Shown here piece by piece: positions 24,604 through 31,903 of a DNA stretch of 44,151 nt; within the stretch, counting starts at the first letter, position 1; each line of letters starts with the position of its first letter. The stretch is from a bacterium (GTDB lineage Bacteria > Patescibacteriota > Microgenomatia > UBA1406 > GWC2-37-13). A model generated the notes under the pieces. That model did not search any database, had not been told where the DNA came from, and saw only the letters and a program-made list of their open reading frames with translations. Both the position numbers and the translations under genes were made by a program. Where the stretch lies: NCBI GenBank assembly GCA_030647255.1, contig JAUSJK010000053.1:1-44151 (forward strand), written 5' to 3'.

Positions 24604-24795
24604 ATGATTGTTGTCACAAGAAAAAAAGGAGATTCTAAAGACTCACTTTTTAGAAAATTTACAAAAGTATTCATCGACGAAGAGATAGTAGACACTATTA
24701 GAGACAGACTTTTTTACAAAAAACCTTCTCTCAAAAGAAGAGAGCACGAAAAAGAGCGTCTCCAAAATAGAAATAAAAGAAGATCGTCAAGATGA
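24604..24795 (+). CDS. rpsU: 30S ribosomal protein bS21
   Basis: 63 aa, very basic. MIVVTRKKGDSKDSLFRKFTKVF...RLFYKKPSLKRREHEKERLQ matches bS21 (V-V-E-ES-D-ALRRFK...R-R-EYEKPS-KRKRK). It binds the 30S platform near helix 26 and the anti-Shine-Dalgarno. It overlaps the next gene by ATGA, forming a unit with the ybeY-like gene. Confidence 0.92.
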   Translation: MIVVTRKKGDSKDSLFRKFTKVFIDEEIVDTIRDRLFYKKPSLKRREHEKERLQNRNKRRSSR

Positions 24796-25154
24796 GTTAT
24801 ATGATATCCATCGTTACTTCATCACGATATACCATCGATAAAAAACATCTTGAACATGTTGCTCGAGAGTATATGGGTGAAAATGAGATTCCAAACGACG
24901 TCAGTTTGAATGTTGTTTTTGTGGGTGCACGCAGGATGAAACAAATATCTGCACAGTATAAACACGATATAATTGCCCATCCAGTACTGACATTTTCCTA
25001 TAGAGACGATCCCCAAGGCGAAGAAAAGCTCATTGGAGAGATATTTATATGTTATCCTCAAGCGATTCTTCTCGCCGCCGAAAAAGATAAGAAAGTGGAG
25101 GATATGATGGCATTCCTCGTCAAACACGGAATAGATAATATAATGAAAAGTTAA
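24792..25154 (+). CDS. ybeY: YbeY-like rRNA-processing endonuclease, C-terminally truncated
   Basis: 120 aa; the family usually has about 140-160. The body fits YbeY: NVVFVGARRMKQISAQYKHD (family L-D---I--LN--Y-----TDVLSFP), PVLTFSYRDD and LIGEIFICYPQA (family LGDI-I). The catalytic zinc motif HGxLHLxGYDH is reduced to HG at the very end (KHGIDNIMKS stop), so two of the three zinc histidines are missing. The stop codon lies inside a heptamer array (25146 onward), as if the array had replaced the 3' end. No lost motif was found in other frames downstream. Activity is doubtful. Confidence 0.75.
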   Translation: MSYMISIVTSSRYTIDKKHLEHVAREYMGENEIPNDVSLNVVFVGARRMKQISAQYKHDIIAHPVLTFSYRDDPQGEEKLIGEIFICYPQAILLAAEKDKKVEDMMAFLVKHGIDNIMKS

Positions 25155-25224
25155 AAATGAAAAATGCAAAGTGTGTTTGTTAAATTCAATTTTGTACTTT
25201 TCACTTTAAACTTTTAACTATCTA
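25146..25224 (+). repeat. inverted heptamer arrays between ybeY and dnaX
   Basis: Left arm AAAAGTT, AAAAATG, AAAAATG, CAAAGTG (25146-25173); right arm TTTTGTA, CTTTTCA, CTTTAAA, CTTTTAA, CTATCTA (25190-25224). Each arm has a 7-nt period, and the arms are imperfect reverse complements of each other, separated by 16 nt. The left arm contains the ybeY stop codon and the right arm runs up to the dnaX start. Confidence 0.7.
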
Positions 25225-25226
25225 TT

Positions 25227-26270
25227 ATGTTCTATCTTACATATCGCCCACATACTCTGGCAGAGGTAGATAATGTAATCGTCCGAGACACATTGATACA
25301 TATTTTAAAATCGAAACAGATTCCTCATGCGCTCCTTTTGGTCGGACCGAAAGGAACCGGAAAGACATCGACCGCCCGCATACTCGCTATGTCTATAAAC
25401 TGCCTCAACAATGCATTTTCTGGAAAAGGAGAGAGTATTGAGCCTTGTAACAGCTGTACCAACTGCAAATCAATCGAAAATTCATCTTCTCCCGACGTCA
25501 CCGAGATGGATGCCGCCTCCAACCGGGGTATAGACGAAGTCCGCACTCTCATTCATGACGCTTCTTTTTCTCCCATCGCCGGCAAATATAGAGTTTTTAT
25601 CATTGATGAAGCTCATATGATCACCAACGAAGCGTTCAATGCGCTTTTGAAAACACTTGAAGAACCTCCCGCCTCAGTCGTGTTCATTCTCGCCACCACG
25701 AACGAAGAAAAAGTCCCCCGCACCATTATTTCACGTTGTCACAAAGTAGTTTTTGGCAAAGCAAAGATAGAAGATATTATCCATATGCTCAAACGCATTG
25801 CCAAAGAAGAAAAAATTGTTCTCACAGAGGAAATACTTCAGCTTATCGCCCGCCACGCGGATGATTCTTTCAGAGATGCAGCTAAACTTTTTGAGGAACT
25901 TCACGTTCAAAACAAACTTGACACGATACGTGCTCAAGAATATCTCGGCATCCGGGCCAAAGGGACACTTATTACCACCTTAGAAACCCAGCCGCTCGAT
26001 AAAACTTTGGCATGGGTAGCTCTATTTTCAGAGAGCGGGGGAAGTATCAAATACCTTATAGAAGATTCCCTTAAAGAACTGCGTCGTATCCTTTTGCAGT
26101 CTCATAACATACCGTCAGAAGAACCGGAGATAAAAACAACTCTCTCTCCACAACGCATCACCTCGCTCATGAGACTTCTTCAGGAGGCATATATAAATCT
26201 AAAGTATGCCCCTGTCGAAACTATTCCCCTTGAGATTGCAGTAGTAGAGTTCTATAATAAACAGAAGTAA
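25227..26270 (+). CDS. dnaX: DNA polymerase III subunit gamma (short DnaX)
   Basis: 347 aa. Clamp-loader ATPase: P-loop GPKGTGKTSTARILA, four-Cys zinc site (CLNN...CNSCTNC), Walker B VFIIDEAHMI, sensor ATTNEEKVPRTIISRC (SRC motif), then the helical lid and collar. It ends after domain III, so it is a gamma-like form without the tau C-terminal part that binds DnaB and polymerase alpha. No slippery A-run for frameshifting stands out at the usual place. Upstream of ybaB, the conserved order. Confidence 0.95.
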   Translation: MFYLTYRPHTLAEVDNVIVRDTLIHILKSKQIPHALLLVGPKGTGKTSTARILAMSINCLNNAFSGKGESIEPCNSCTNCKSIENSSSPDVTEMDAASNRGIDEVRTLIHDASFSPIAGKYRVFIIDEAHMITNEAFNALLKTLEEPPASVVFILATTNEEKVPRTIISRCHKVVFGKAKIEDIIHMLKRIAKEEKIVLTEEILQLIARHADDSFRDAAKLFEELHVQNKLDTIRAQEYLGIRAKGTLITTLETQPLDKTLAWVALFSESGGSIKYLIEDSLKELRRILLQSHNIPSEEPEIKTTLSPQRITSLMRLLQEAYINLKYAPVETIPLEIAVVEFYNKQK

Positions 26271-26292
26271 GGTATTATCAATTTATTATTTT

Positions 26293-26556
26293 ATGAACAA
26301 TCCTTTAAGCGGACTTGGAGATTTACAAAAACTTCAGCAACAAGCACAACAGATGCAGCAGGCACTTCAGCAGGAAGAAGTTACCATAGATAAAAACGGT
26401 GTCCGCATAGTGATGCGCGGTGATCAGCAGATATTGGAAGTATCCGTCGACGGTATCATCGAAAACAGAGTAGCCGACGCGGTCAATGAAGCCGTAAAAA
26501 AAACACAGGAACTTGCAGCCCGCAAGCTGATCGAAATATCCCAACAACAAAGATAA
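26293..26556 (+). CDS. ybaB: YbaB/EbfC nucleoid-associated protein
   Basis: 87 aa. Gln-rich N-terminal helix (LQKLQQQAQQMQQALQQEE), then the beta-hairpin and helix typical of YbaB (VRIVMRGDQQILEVSVDG...DAVNEAVKKTQELAARKL). A small DNA-binding dimer. It follows dnaX by 22 nt, as in many bacteria, but recR, the usual third gene, is separated and inverted. Confidence 0.93.
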   Translation: MNNPLSGLGDLQKLQQQAQQMQQALQQEEVTIDKNGVRIVMRGDQQILEVSVDGIIENRVADAVNEAVKKTQELAARKLIEISQQQR

Positions 26557-26568
26557 TTTAACTTATTT

Positions 26569-26685
26569 CGTCATCCTGGTAAGTCCTGAGCGAAGTCGAA
26601 GGACGCATCCAGGATCGTGGTTAACTCATCATTCTCGACGATTCTGGGCAAGACCCAAAGGGTCCCCTTCGGGGCCAGAATGACG
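26569..26685. repeat. MITE-like palindromic element, copy A
   Basis: Ends CGTCATCCTGG and CCAGAATGACG are inverted repeats with one mismatch. Inside are two CTGG...CCAG hairpins and a central ATCGT/ACGAT stem, so the 117 bp can form a cruciform with side arms. No ORF. Copy B is at 36410-36500 with the same ends and layout but a shorter left arm. Confidence 0.8.
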
Positions 26686-26705
26686 TATACGGTAGTAAGA
26701 TTTGT

Positions 26706-27647
26706 ATGTTAAAACTATTTTCCGGTTCTGCCAATATTCCTCTCGCCCAGGAAGTATCTTCATTAGTTAAGATTCCCCTTGCTACATCCGAAATAATCCG
26801 GTTCGGAAATTCCGAAGTCAAGGTTACCATTCAGGAAGACGTCAAACATAATGAGTGTGTTATTATACAGCCAACTGCCAACCCCACAGATACCAATATG
26901 ATGGAACTTTTCTTCTTCTGTGATTCATTGCGAAGACAAGAAGCAAGACGAGTTATCGGCATCATTCCCTATTTTGGCTATGCTCGCCAGGATATACAAC
27001 ATAGAGAAGGGGAGTGCGTCTCGGCCAACGTCGTCATCCGCTTTTTTGAATCAATTGGTTTCTATAAAATATATACGATAGATCTGCACGATGAAGCAAC
27101 CGAAGGAGTATTTTCTATTCCTTTTAAAAATATGTCTTCACTTCCCATATTGGCCGAAAGGATAAAAGAATATATTGGAAATAATTCTATCGACGCAGTC
27201 CAAATTGTCTCGCCTGATCAAGGCGGTATTGAAAGAGCCAGAAAATTTGGCAGTTATTTTTTCGGTCAGCCGGATTTTCCTCTGACAGTCATTGAAAAGA
27301 GAAGAGATCTTAACAAAATTCATACGACGAAAGCTCTCGATCTCTATGGCGATGTGAAGGAAAAAATAGTCATATTGGTAGATGACATCGTCACCTCCGG
27401 CACAACTCTTATCAACGCTTCAAACCTATGTATGGAAAAAGGGGCAAAAAAAGTAATCGCATCTATAGTCCATCACGATTTTTCCACATCAGCGCCTCAG
27501 AAACTGCAGAACTCGGTGATCGATGCCTTTTTTACTACTAACACAATTGCACTTAAAGAAGGACAGAAGTTTAATAAAATGAAAGAAATATCTGTAGCTA
27601 AACTTATTCAAGAAGAACTCTCCCGTTTGCAAAAACTCTATACATAA
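26706..27647 (+). CDS. prs: ribose-phosphate pyrophosphokinase
   Basis: 313 aa, full length. Makes PRPP from ribose-5-phosphate and ATP. RFGNSEVKVTI, PYFGYARQDIQHREGE (ATP loop), IYTIDLHDEATEGVF (divalent-cation site) and the PRPP loop VILVDDIVTSGTTL. Convergent with recR; a perfect AT palindrome (27651-27664) lies between the two stops. Confidence 0.96.
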   Translation: MLKLFSGSANIPLAQEVSSLVKIPLATSEIIRFGNSEVKVTIQEDVKHNECVIIQPTANPTDTNMMELFFFCDSLRRQEARRVIGIIPYFGYARQDIQHREGECVSANVVIRFFESIGFYKIYTIDLHDEATEGVFSIPFKNMSSLPILAERIKEYIGNNSIDAVQIVSPDQGGIERARKFGSYFFGQPDFPLTVIEKRRDLNKIHTTKALDLYGDVKEKIVILVDDIVTSGTTLINASNLCMEKGAKKVIASIVHHDFSTSAPQKLQNSVIDAFFTTNTIALKEGQKFNKMKEISVAKLIQEELSRLQKLYT

Positions 27648-27650
27648 TTC

Positions 27651-27664
27651 TTTTTAATTAAAAA
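27651..27664. terminator. AT palindrome between convergent prs and recR
   Basis: TTTTTAATTAAAAA, perfectly palindromic and ending in T-runs on both strands. It lies exactly between two facing genes. The stem is weak, so bidirectional termination is only a suggestion. Confidence 0.3.
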
Positions 27665-28281
27665 TCTCTTCTCCCCTCTATCGACTTTTTGAGAGTCATG
27701 TAGTCGGCATACTCCAGATTTGCTCCCATAGGAAGTCCGTAGCCAAGACGAGTAATTCTAAACTTATACTTTTGTGACGTTTTTATTTCATTTAGTTTAT
27801 TCCGTATGTACATCGCGGTCGCCTCACCTTCCATATCGGGGTTTGTTGCAAGAATTATCTCATGTATATCTTTTCCTTCCTTCTTCACCCTATCCAGAAG
27901 TTGCGAGATAAATATATCGTCAGGAGTCATATGGTTAAGAGGATCAATCCGTCCATGGAGCACGTGATACATTCCTTCATAGATATTACCCGTTTCAAAA
28001 GATAAAAGATCGAGCGCATCTTCTACCACGGTCACGATGCTTTTATCTCTTTGGGTGTCGTCACAAATACTGCATATATCTTCTTCCGTCAGATTTTTAC
28101 AGATTTTACAAAACTTCGTGCGCGCTTTGAGATGTATGATATGTTCTGCAAAATCCTTGAGATCCTGTTCAGGCAGTCGTAGAAGATAAAATGCCAGACG
28201 ATTGGCACTTTTCTGACCTATTCCGGGAAATCGTTCCAGAAAAAGTGAGATCTGCCGCAAACTGGTAGGAAGCGTGGCCAT
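27658..28281 (-). CDS. recR: recombination protein RecR
   Basis: 207 aa, full length. Helix-hairpin-helix FPGIGQKSANRLAFYLL, four-Cys zinc finger FCKICKNLTEEDICSIC, then a Toprim domain (VVEDALDLLSFE...ATNPDMEGEATAMYI) and the C-terminal GYGLPMGANLEYAD. It works with RecO/RecF in gap repair. It is on the opposite strand to dnaX-ybaB, so the usual dnaX-ybaB-recR operon has been rearranged around prs. Confidence 0.97.
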   Translation of the reverse strand: MATLPTSLRQISLFLERFPGIGQKSANRLAFYLLRLPEQDLKDFAEHIIHLKARTKFCKICKNLTEEDICSICDDTQRDKSIVTVVEDALDLLSFETGNIYEGMYHVLHGRIDPLNHMTPDDIFISQLLDRVKKEGKDIHEIILATNPDMEGEATAMYIRNKLNEIKTSQKYKFRITRLGYGLPMGANLEYADYMTLKKSIEGRRDF

Positions 28282-28313
28282 AAAAGATATACAAATTTCT
28301 AATTGACCTAAAT

Positions 28314-28412
28314 GAGGAGAATATCAGAGTAACAAGAATACCGAGAGAAAGAATATCTGATTATCGGATGATCTGATATTCCTCATCTTCTTCTCCGATC
28401 CTCTTGATATTC
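28314..28412. repeat. nested inverted repeat between recR and RNase J genes
   Basis: GAATATC at 28319 and 28351 faces GATATTC at 28375 and 28406. The purine-rich left arm (GAGAGAAAGA) is roughly complementary to the pyrimidine-rich right arm (CATCTTCTTCTCC). The result is a palindrome of about 100 bp with an inner and an outer stem. It lies downstream of the RNase J gene and upstream of recR, both minus strand. Confidence 0.55.
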
Positions 28413-28439
28413 TTTAATAATTAGATCAATTTCAACTCC

Positions 28440-30110
28440 TTACACCTGTACCACATCCACGACAATGAGTGGTCTTCTTCCTCTTTCTTTAAAGAAAAAA
28501 TCCTCAAGGTGCACCCCCGTTTCTCTTTTTATATTTAAAATGTCCCGAATTTCTCCACCTCGGGGTTTGAGAGTTGTTTCAACTACACGGATTGCATTCT
28601 CCAGCAATCCTTCTTCCATTTTTTCGTATATAAACCCCCGTGATAGAATTTTAGGCCTAGTCACAAGATTCATCTGAGTGTCCAAGATGAGTACACACAC
28701 AACCATACCTTCAGACGAAATCGTCTTTCTATCTCGGAGTACTACATTGCCTACATCGCCCACGCCATACGCATCAACATAGATATTTTTTGATTCTATC
28801 GTCTCTCCCACTTTGGCATCTTTATGAGTAAACCAGACACTCTCGCCTTCATTCAGTAAAAACATCTGCTCCTTCTTATAACCCAGTTCCGTCACGAGTT
28901 TTTGGTATTGACTTTGATGGCGTATAGTGCCACCGATAGGAATAAAATATTTTGGATCTGTAAAACGAACTAATAATTTTAAGTCTTCTTGATTTCCGTG
29001 TCCGGAGGCGTGTAGTTGATCCTGAATATCCGAATATTTTACATCTGCACCTTGCACCGAAAGTTCCTCTATAAGCGCATACACCTCATTCTCATTTCCG
29101 GGAATAGGATCGGATGAAAATATAACTTTGTCTCCCGGTCTTATTTTAATATTTTTATTTCTTTTATGAGCCAGTTTGGACAAGGCCGAGTCATACTGCC
29201 CTTGGGAGCCTGCCACTATGAGACACACCTTATTGGGAGGAAGATGCGATACATCAGCCTCTTCTGCCGTCAGCGAGTCAGGAATAGGCAAATAACCTAT
29301 CTCATGTGCCAAGCGTGTATTTTCTCTCATCGATCTACCCAAGAAAACTATTTTTCGATTAAATTTGATCGCCGCTTCGACGCACTGTCTGATACGTGAT
29401 ATGTTGGAGGAGAATGTGGTTATAATAAATTTTCCTTTTGTTTTTCTCATCTCGTCTTCAAACGTCTGTCCGACTATTTTCTCTGATAACGTCAATCCTT
29501 CTCTTTCTGATCCGAGTGAATCCGAAAGTAAACATAGTACCCCATCTTTTCCAGCTTTGGTAATTCTGTAAAAATCAGGCGGCACTCCAAAAGGAGGAGT
29601 CAGATCGAGTTTGAAATCGGGGCCATGATAGATGATTCCCAAGGGAGTTTTGAGCAATATATGCATGGGGTCAGGAATCGAGTGCGTCACTGGGATAAAC
29701 TCTACTTGAAATCCTCCAAATGTATACGTCTTTCCATAATCAACGAGTGTCACATTGGGAGGCGCACCAAACTCTTTAAACTTATTTTCAATAAACGCTT
29801 TGGTAAGCTTACTCGTAAACATGGGCGGCGACCCTAGTTTTTCATAGTGATAGGGAAGCCCGCCGATATGATCTTCGTGTCCGTGACTTAAAAGTATGGC
29901 ACGTATTTTATCTACCTTATCCAGAAGATATGTCACATCTGGTATGACAAAGTCCACTCCCAGTTCTTTTTCTTGGGGAAAACCGATTCCACAATCGACT
30001 ATGAGGATATCTTGAAGAGCGTCATTCTTATACAACTCGTACACATACATATTCTTCGTCACTCCGACTATCCCACCAAGCGAGATAAACCGTATTTTAT
30101 ATTCATCCAT
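28440..30110 (-). CDS. rnj: ribonuclease J
   Basis: 556 aa. Metallo-beta-lactamase/beta-CASP nuclease: LLSHGHEDHIGGLPYH (motif 2), VTHSIPD (motif 3), GPDFKLD (motif 4), beta-CASP domain (about 200-350), then a C-terminal domain (about 455-556). The third beta-CASP His region reads LHASGHGNQEDL, close to the usual H-SGH-. It processes and degrades mRNA and matures rRNA 5' ends. A TATAAT box (30120-30125, minus) ends 9 nt before the ATG. Divergent from the DUF59 gene with only 37 nt between the starts. Confidence 0.95.
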   Translation of the reverse strand: MDEYKIRFISLGGIVGVTKNMYVYELYKNDALQDILIVDCGIGFPQEKELGVDFVIPDVTYLLDKVDKIRAILLSHGHEDHIGGLPYHYEKLGSPPMFTSKLTKAFIENKFKEFGAPPNVTLVDYGKTYTFGGFQVEFIPVTHSIPDPMHILLKTPLGIIYHGPDFKLDLTPPFGVPPDFYRITKAGKDGVLCLLSDSLGSEREGLTLSEKIVGQTFEDEMRKTKGKFIITTFSSNISRIRQCVEAAIKFNRKIVFLGRSMRENTRLAHEIGYLPIPDSLTAEEADVSHLPPNKVCLIVAGSQGQYDSALSKLAHKRNKNIKIRPGDKVIFSSDPIPGNENEVYALIEELSVQGADVKYSDIQDQLHASGHGNQEDLKLLVRFTDPKYFIPIGGTIRHQSQYQKLVTELGYKKEQMFLLNEGESVWFTHKDAKVGETIESKNIYVDAYGVGDVGNVVLRDRKTISSEGMVVCVLILDTQMNLVTRPKILSRGFIYEKMEEGLLENAIRVVETTLKPRGGEIRDILNIKRETGVHLEDFFFKERGRRPLIVVDVVQV

Positions 30111-30147
30111 ATCATTTTCATTATATCATTTGCTATACTCTAATTCC

Positions 30148-30453
30148 ATGAAGCTTACTCCAAAAAAGATCAAAGATATTCTCACCGACGTTCTTGACCC
30201 CGAGCTCAATATTTCTATCATCGATTTGGGACTCGTGTACGAGACGAATATCACAAAAAATAATAAAGTCACGATCAAGATGACACTCACGTCCATCGGC
30301 TGCCCTCTTTTTAATCTTATCGAACAGGAAATTAAATCTAAACTTCAGGATCATGGGATCAAAGAAAAAGATATTACGATTACTCTCACGTTTGACCCTC
30401 CCTGGAGTATGGAACACATCTCCGAACGCGCCAAAGCACTCCTAGGAATTTAA
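30148..30453 (+). CDS. MIP18/DUF59 (SufT/PaaD-like) protein
   Basis: 101 aa from this start. ILTDVLDPELNISIIDLGLVYE is the DUF59 hallmark (DPE-G--IVDLGL-Y), followed by TLTSIGCPLFNLIEQEI, with the Cys that takes part in iron-sulphur transfer in this family, and TFDPPWSMEHISERAKALLGI at the C-terminus. It probably helps Fe-S cluster assembly. The frame opens at a TTG (30130), but TATACT (30134-30139) lies 8 nt before the ATG at 30148, so the ATG is preferred. Confidence 0.88.
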   Translation: MKLTPKKIKDILTDVLDPELNISIIDLGLVYETNITKNNKVTIKMTLTSIGCPLFNLIEQEIKSKLQDHGIKEKDITITLTFDPPWSMEHISERAKALLGI

Positions 30454-30465
30454 TCAGAGAACGTG

Positions 30466-30534
30466 TAACATATAACATATAACCTTTTTTTATCACGCTA
30501 GATCTGTTTCATGTTACATGTTTCATGTTCAATG
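30466..30534 (+). repeat. heptamer arrays, intergenic
   Basis: TAACATA, TAACATA, TAACCTT (30466-30486) and, after about 20 nt, TTTCATG, TTACATG, TTTCATG, TTCAATG (30507-30534). Both have a 7-nt period and are roughly reverse complementary to each other. The array ends 4 nt before the next gene's ATG. Its right arm resembles the units inside murF (36752-36779). Confidence 0.7.
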
Positions 30535-30538
30535 ACGT

Positions 30539-31048
30539 ATGGCAAAGCCTGGTTTTTGGTCAGATACATTTGAGCAACTCGCTGAACTGGGTAAAACTAC
30601 TGGGAAACAGTCAGCCAAGTCCGTCGCTCAGACATTTAATCCCGTCAAGATACTTGAGCAAGCCGCAGGTTCCACCGGCTCACCCAATGAAGGTGATCTG
30701 AAAAATGAATTTCAAAAGAAAAAGAATCATACTCCCATGGATTTTGATAAGCTTCAAAAAAAATACCAGGAAAAAGATACCCAAAATCTAGCGACGCTCA
30801 GGAACAGGCTTTTTCAGATGGTCAAAAGCGGAGATGAAAAAATCCTTGCTGAAAAAAAACAGGAGGAAGAAGAAATGAAACGAAAAATCTATTATGACGA
30901 AATGGAGAAAAAGAGAAGAAAACAAGCAACAGTTCAACAGCAATCGCAGTTCGCTCCTAAGGGTAAAGAAAAAAGAGGTTTATTCTCACCAAAGAAAAAA
31001 GCCCAAGCCCAACACGCGGAGACCAAACCCGCTACCGGGAAACAGTAA
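30539..31048 (+). CDS. hypothetical charged coiled-coil protein
   Basis: 169 aa, no recognised family. N-terminus mildly hydrophobic and Ala/Lys-rich, then a long Lys/Glu helix (about 60-135, EEEEMKRKIYYDEMEKKRRKQ) with strong coiled-coil character, and a basic, Pro/Gln-rich disordered tail. It has no signal peptide. It could be a structural or nucleic-acid-binding protein of this lineage. The 3' end overlaps the facing transposase gene by 17 nt. Confidence 0.6.
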   Translation: MAKPGFWSDTFEQLAELGKTTGKQSAKSVAQTFNPVKILEQAAGSTGSPNEGDLKNEFQKKKNHTPMDFDKLQKKYQEKDTQNLATLRNRLFQMVKSGDEKILAEKKQEEEEMKRKIYYDEMEKKRRKQATVQQQSQFAPKGKEKRGLFSPKKKAQAQHAETKPATGKQ

Positions 31049-31526
31049 CTTCTTTATTCTCTGGATCTATATCCCATTTGAGAGGATTCCAGCGTATATA
31101 TTCGCGGATTTTTTGAAGGGAGTATTCCGTACGGATGATATTGTCATAGAAAGATTTTTGCCACCTAAAATTTTGATTTAAGATCCTTATCTCCTTTGAC
31201 GAAAATGTTTTAAATCCTCTTATGACCTCAGATAATGAATATATATGTGTAGGGAACGGTTTTAAACCGTTCCCTACGTTTATCTTTATAATTCCATGTA
31301 AATGGTTTGGCATAATAATATATTCATCTAATTCTATTGGTACATAATGATGAGGCAGATCTACCCAATGTTTTTCTACTATTGTGCCAAAACTGTTTAA
31401 AACTACTTTTCTCCCGTCCATCTTCCCAAACCACTCCTTTCTATCTTTTGTACAAATGGTGATATAATAATATCCAGGTGTTTTATAATCGAATCCCTTC
31501 ATCCTATTTATCTTCCTTTCTCTCAT
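31032..31526 (-). CDS. REP-associated tyrosine transposase (RAYT), second family
   Basis: 164 aa from the ATG at 31526; the frame is open to 31580, but homology begins at RMKGFDYKTPGYYYITICT. HUH motif in IIMPNHLHGII (His-Leu-His), catalytic Tyr in IREYIRWNP, and FRWQKSFYDNIIR between them. Between the two motifs the protein reads NVGNGLKPFPT, encoded by a perfect REP palindrome (31249-31277). A second REP lies upstream (31587-31615). It is only distantly related to the RAYT at 20061 and uses a different REP. Apparently intact; it faces the hypothetical gene at 30539. Confidence 0.88.
   Translation of the reverse strand: MRERKINRMKGFDYKTPGYYYITICTKDRKEWFGKMDGRKVVLNSFGTIVEKHWVDLPHHYVPIELDEYIIMPNHLHGIIKINVGNGLKPFPTHIYSLSEVIRGFKTFSSKEIRILNQNFRWQKSFYDNIIRTEYSLQKIREYIRWNPLKWDIDPENKEVTVSR
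31249..31277. repeat. REP palindrome inside the RAYT 2 coding region
   Basis: A perfect 13-bp inverted repeat (GTAGGGAACGGTT / AACCGTTCCCTAC) around TTA, followed by GTTTA. It is read in frame as part of the transposase loop between its HUH and Tyr motifs. Confidence 0.9.
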
Positions 31527-31586
31527 TTTTTTATTATTGCACAGATATGAATGAACAGTATGGCATGATAAAATACACATATAATT

Positions 31587-31615
31587 GTAGGAAACGGTTT
31601 AAAACCGTTCCCTAC
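31587..31615. repeat. REP palindrome upstream of RAYT 2
   Basis: GTAGGAAACGGTTT / AAACCGTTCCCTAC, one mismatch in the stem (A for G), followed by GTTTA as in the internal copy. It lies between the transposase start and tRNA-Pro. Confidence 0.88.
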
Positions 31616-31631
31616 GTTTAAAAAAATAATA

Positions 31632-31705
31632 CGGGGTATAGTTCAGATGGCTAGAACACACGGTTCGGGACCGTGAGGTCGTCGGTTCAAGTCCGACTAC
31701 CCCGA
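31632..31705 (+). tRNA. tRNA-Pro (CGG)
   Basis: Acceptor CGGGGTA/TACCCCG, D arm GTTC/GAAC, anticodon stem CACGG/CCGTG with loop TTCGGGA (anticodon CGG), T stem GTCGG/CCGAC with loop TTCAAGT, discriminator A (31705). CCA is not encoded. Its anticodon pairs exactly with the proposed CCG specifier of the T-box at 20886-21124. Its 3' two thirds are repeated exactly at 31847-31897. Confidence 0.95.
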
Positions 31706-31709
31706 CATT

Positions 31710-31822
31710 AGAAAGCGTTTCCGAAGAATGAGGATTACGCTTTCTTATGCCTTCCCTTCATCGCTCTTCAACACGTCGAGCAAAAAGCAAAGAGTTAAGT
31801 GTTGAAGTAAGATGTGGAGGGC
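31710..31822 (+). ncRNA. paired hairpins after tRNA-Pro, copy A
   Basis: Hairpin 1: AGAAAGCGT (31710-31718)/ACGCTTTCT (31737-31745), loop containing CGAAGAATGAG. Hairpin 2: GCCTTCC (31749-31755)/GGAGGGC (31816-31822), ATC/GAT, a small internal loop, then CTTCAACAC/GTGTTGAAG (31766-31774/31799-31807). Copy B at 31904-32004 has different stem bases that still pair. No promoter is seen between the tRNA and the hairpins, so they are probably in the tRNA transcript. Function unknown. Confidence 0.6.
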
Positions 31823-31846
31823 TCATAGCATGACAGGCGGGTGGCG

Positions 31847-31897
31847 AGAACACACGGTTCGGGACCGTGAGGTCGTCGGTTCAAGTCCGACTACCCC
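31847..31897 (+). pseudogene. partial tRNA-Pro duplicate (5' part missing)
   Basis: 51 nt identical to 31653-31703 of tRNA-Pro, from the end of the D arm to the acceptor 3' strand. The 5' acceptor strand and D loop are replaced by a shorter unrelated segment that cannot form the acceptor stem or a D arm. It is probably not a functional tRNA, although the anticodon and T arms would fold. Confidence 0.8.
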
Positions 31898-31903
31898 AAC
31901 ACT

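Noticed and set aside
25227-26270. Programmed frameshift producing a longer DnaX (tau)
   Set aside because: No downstream frame continuing the protein; ybaB begins 22 nt after the stop.
31653-31897. Duplicated tRNA-Pro 3' end as attL/attR of an integrated element
   Set aside because: The two copies are only 194 nt apart with no integrase or cargo between them, and similarity continues past the tRNA into paired hairpins; a local tandem duplication explains it better.
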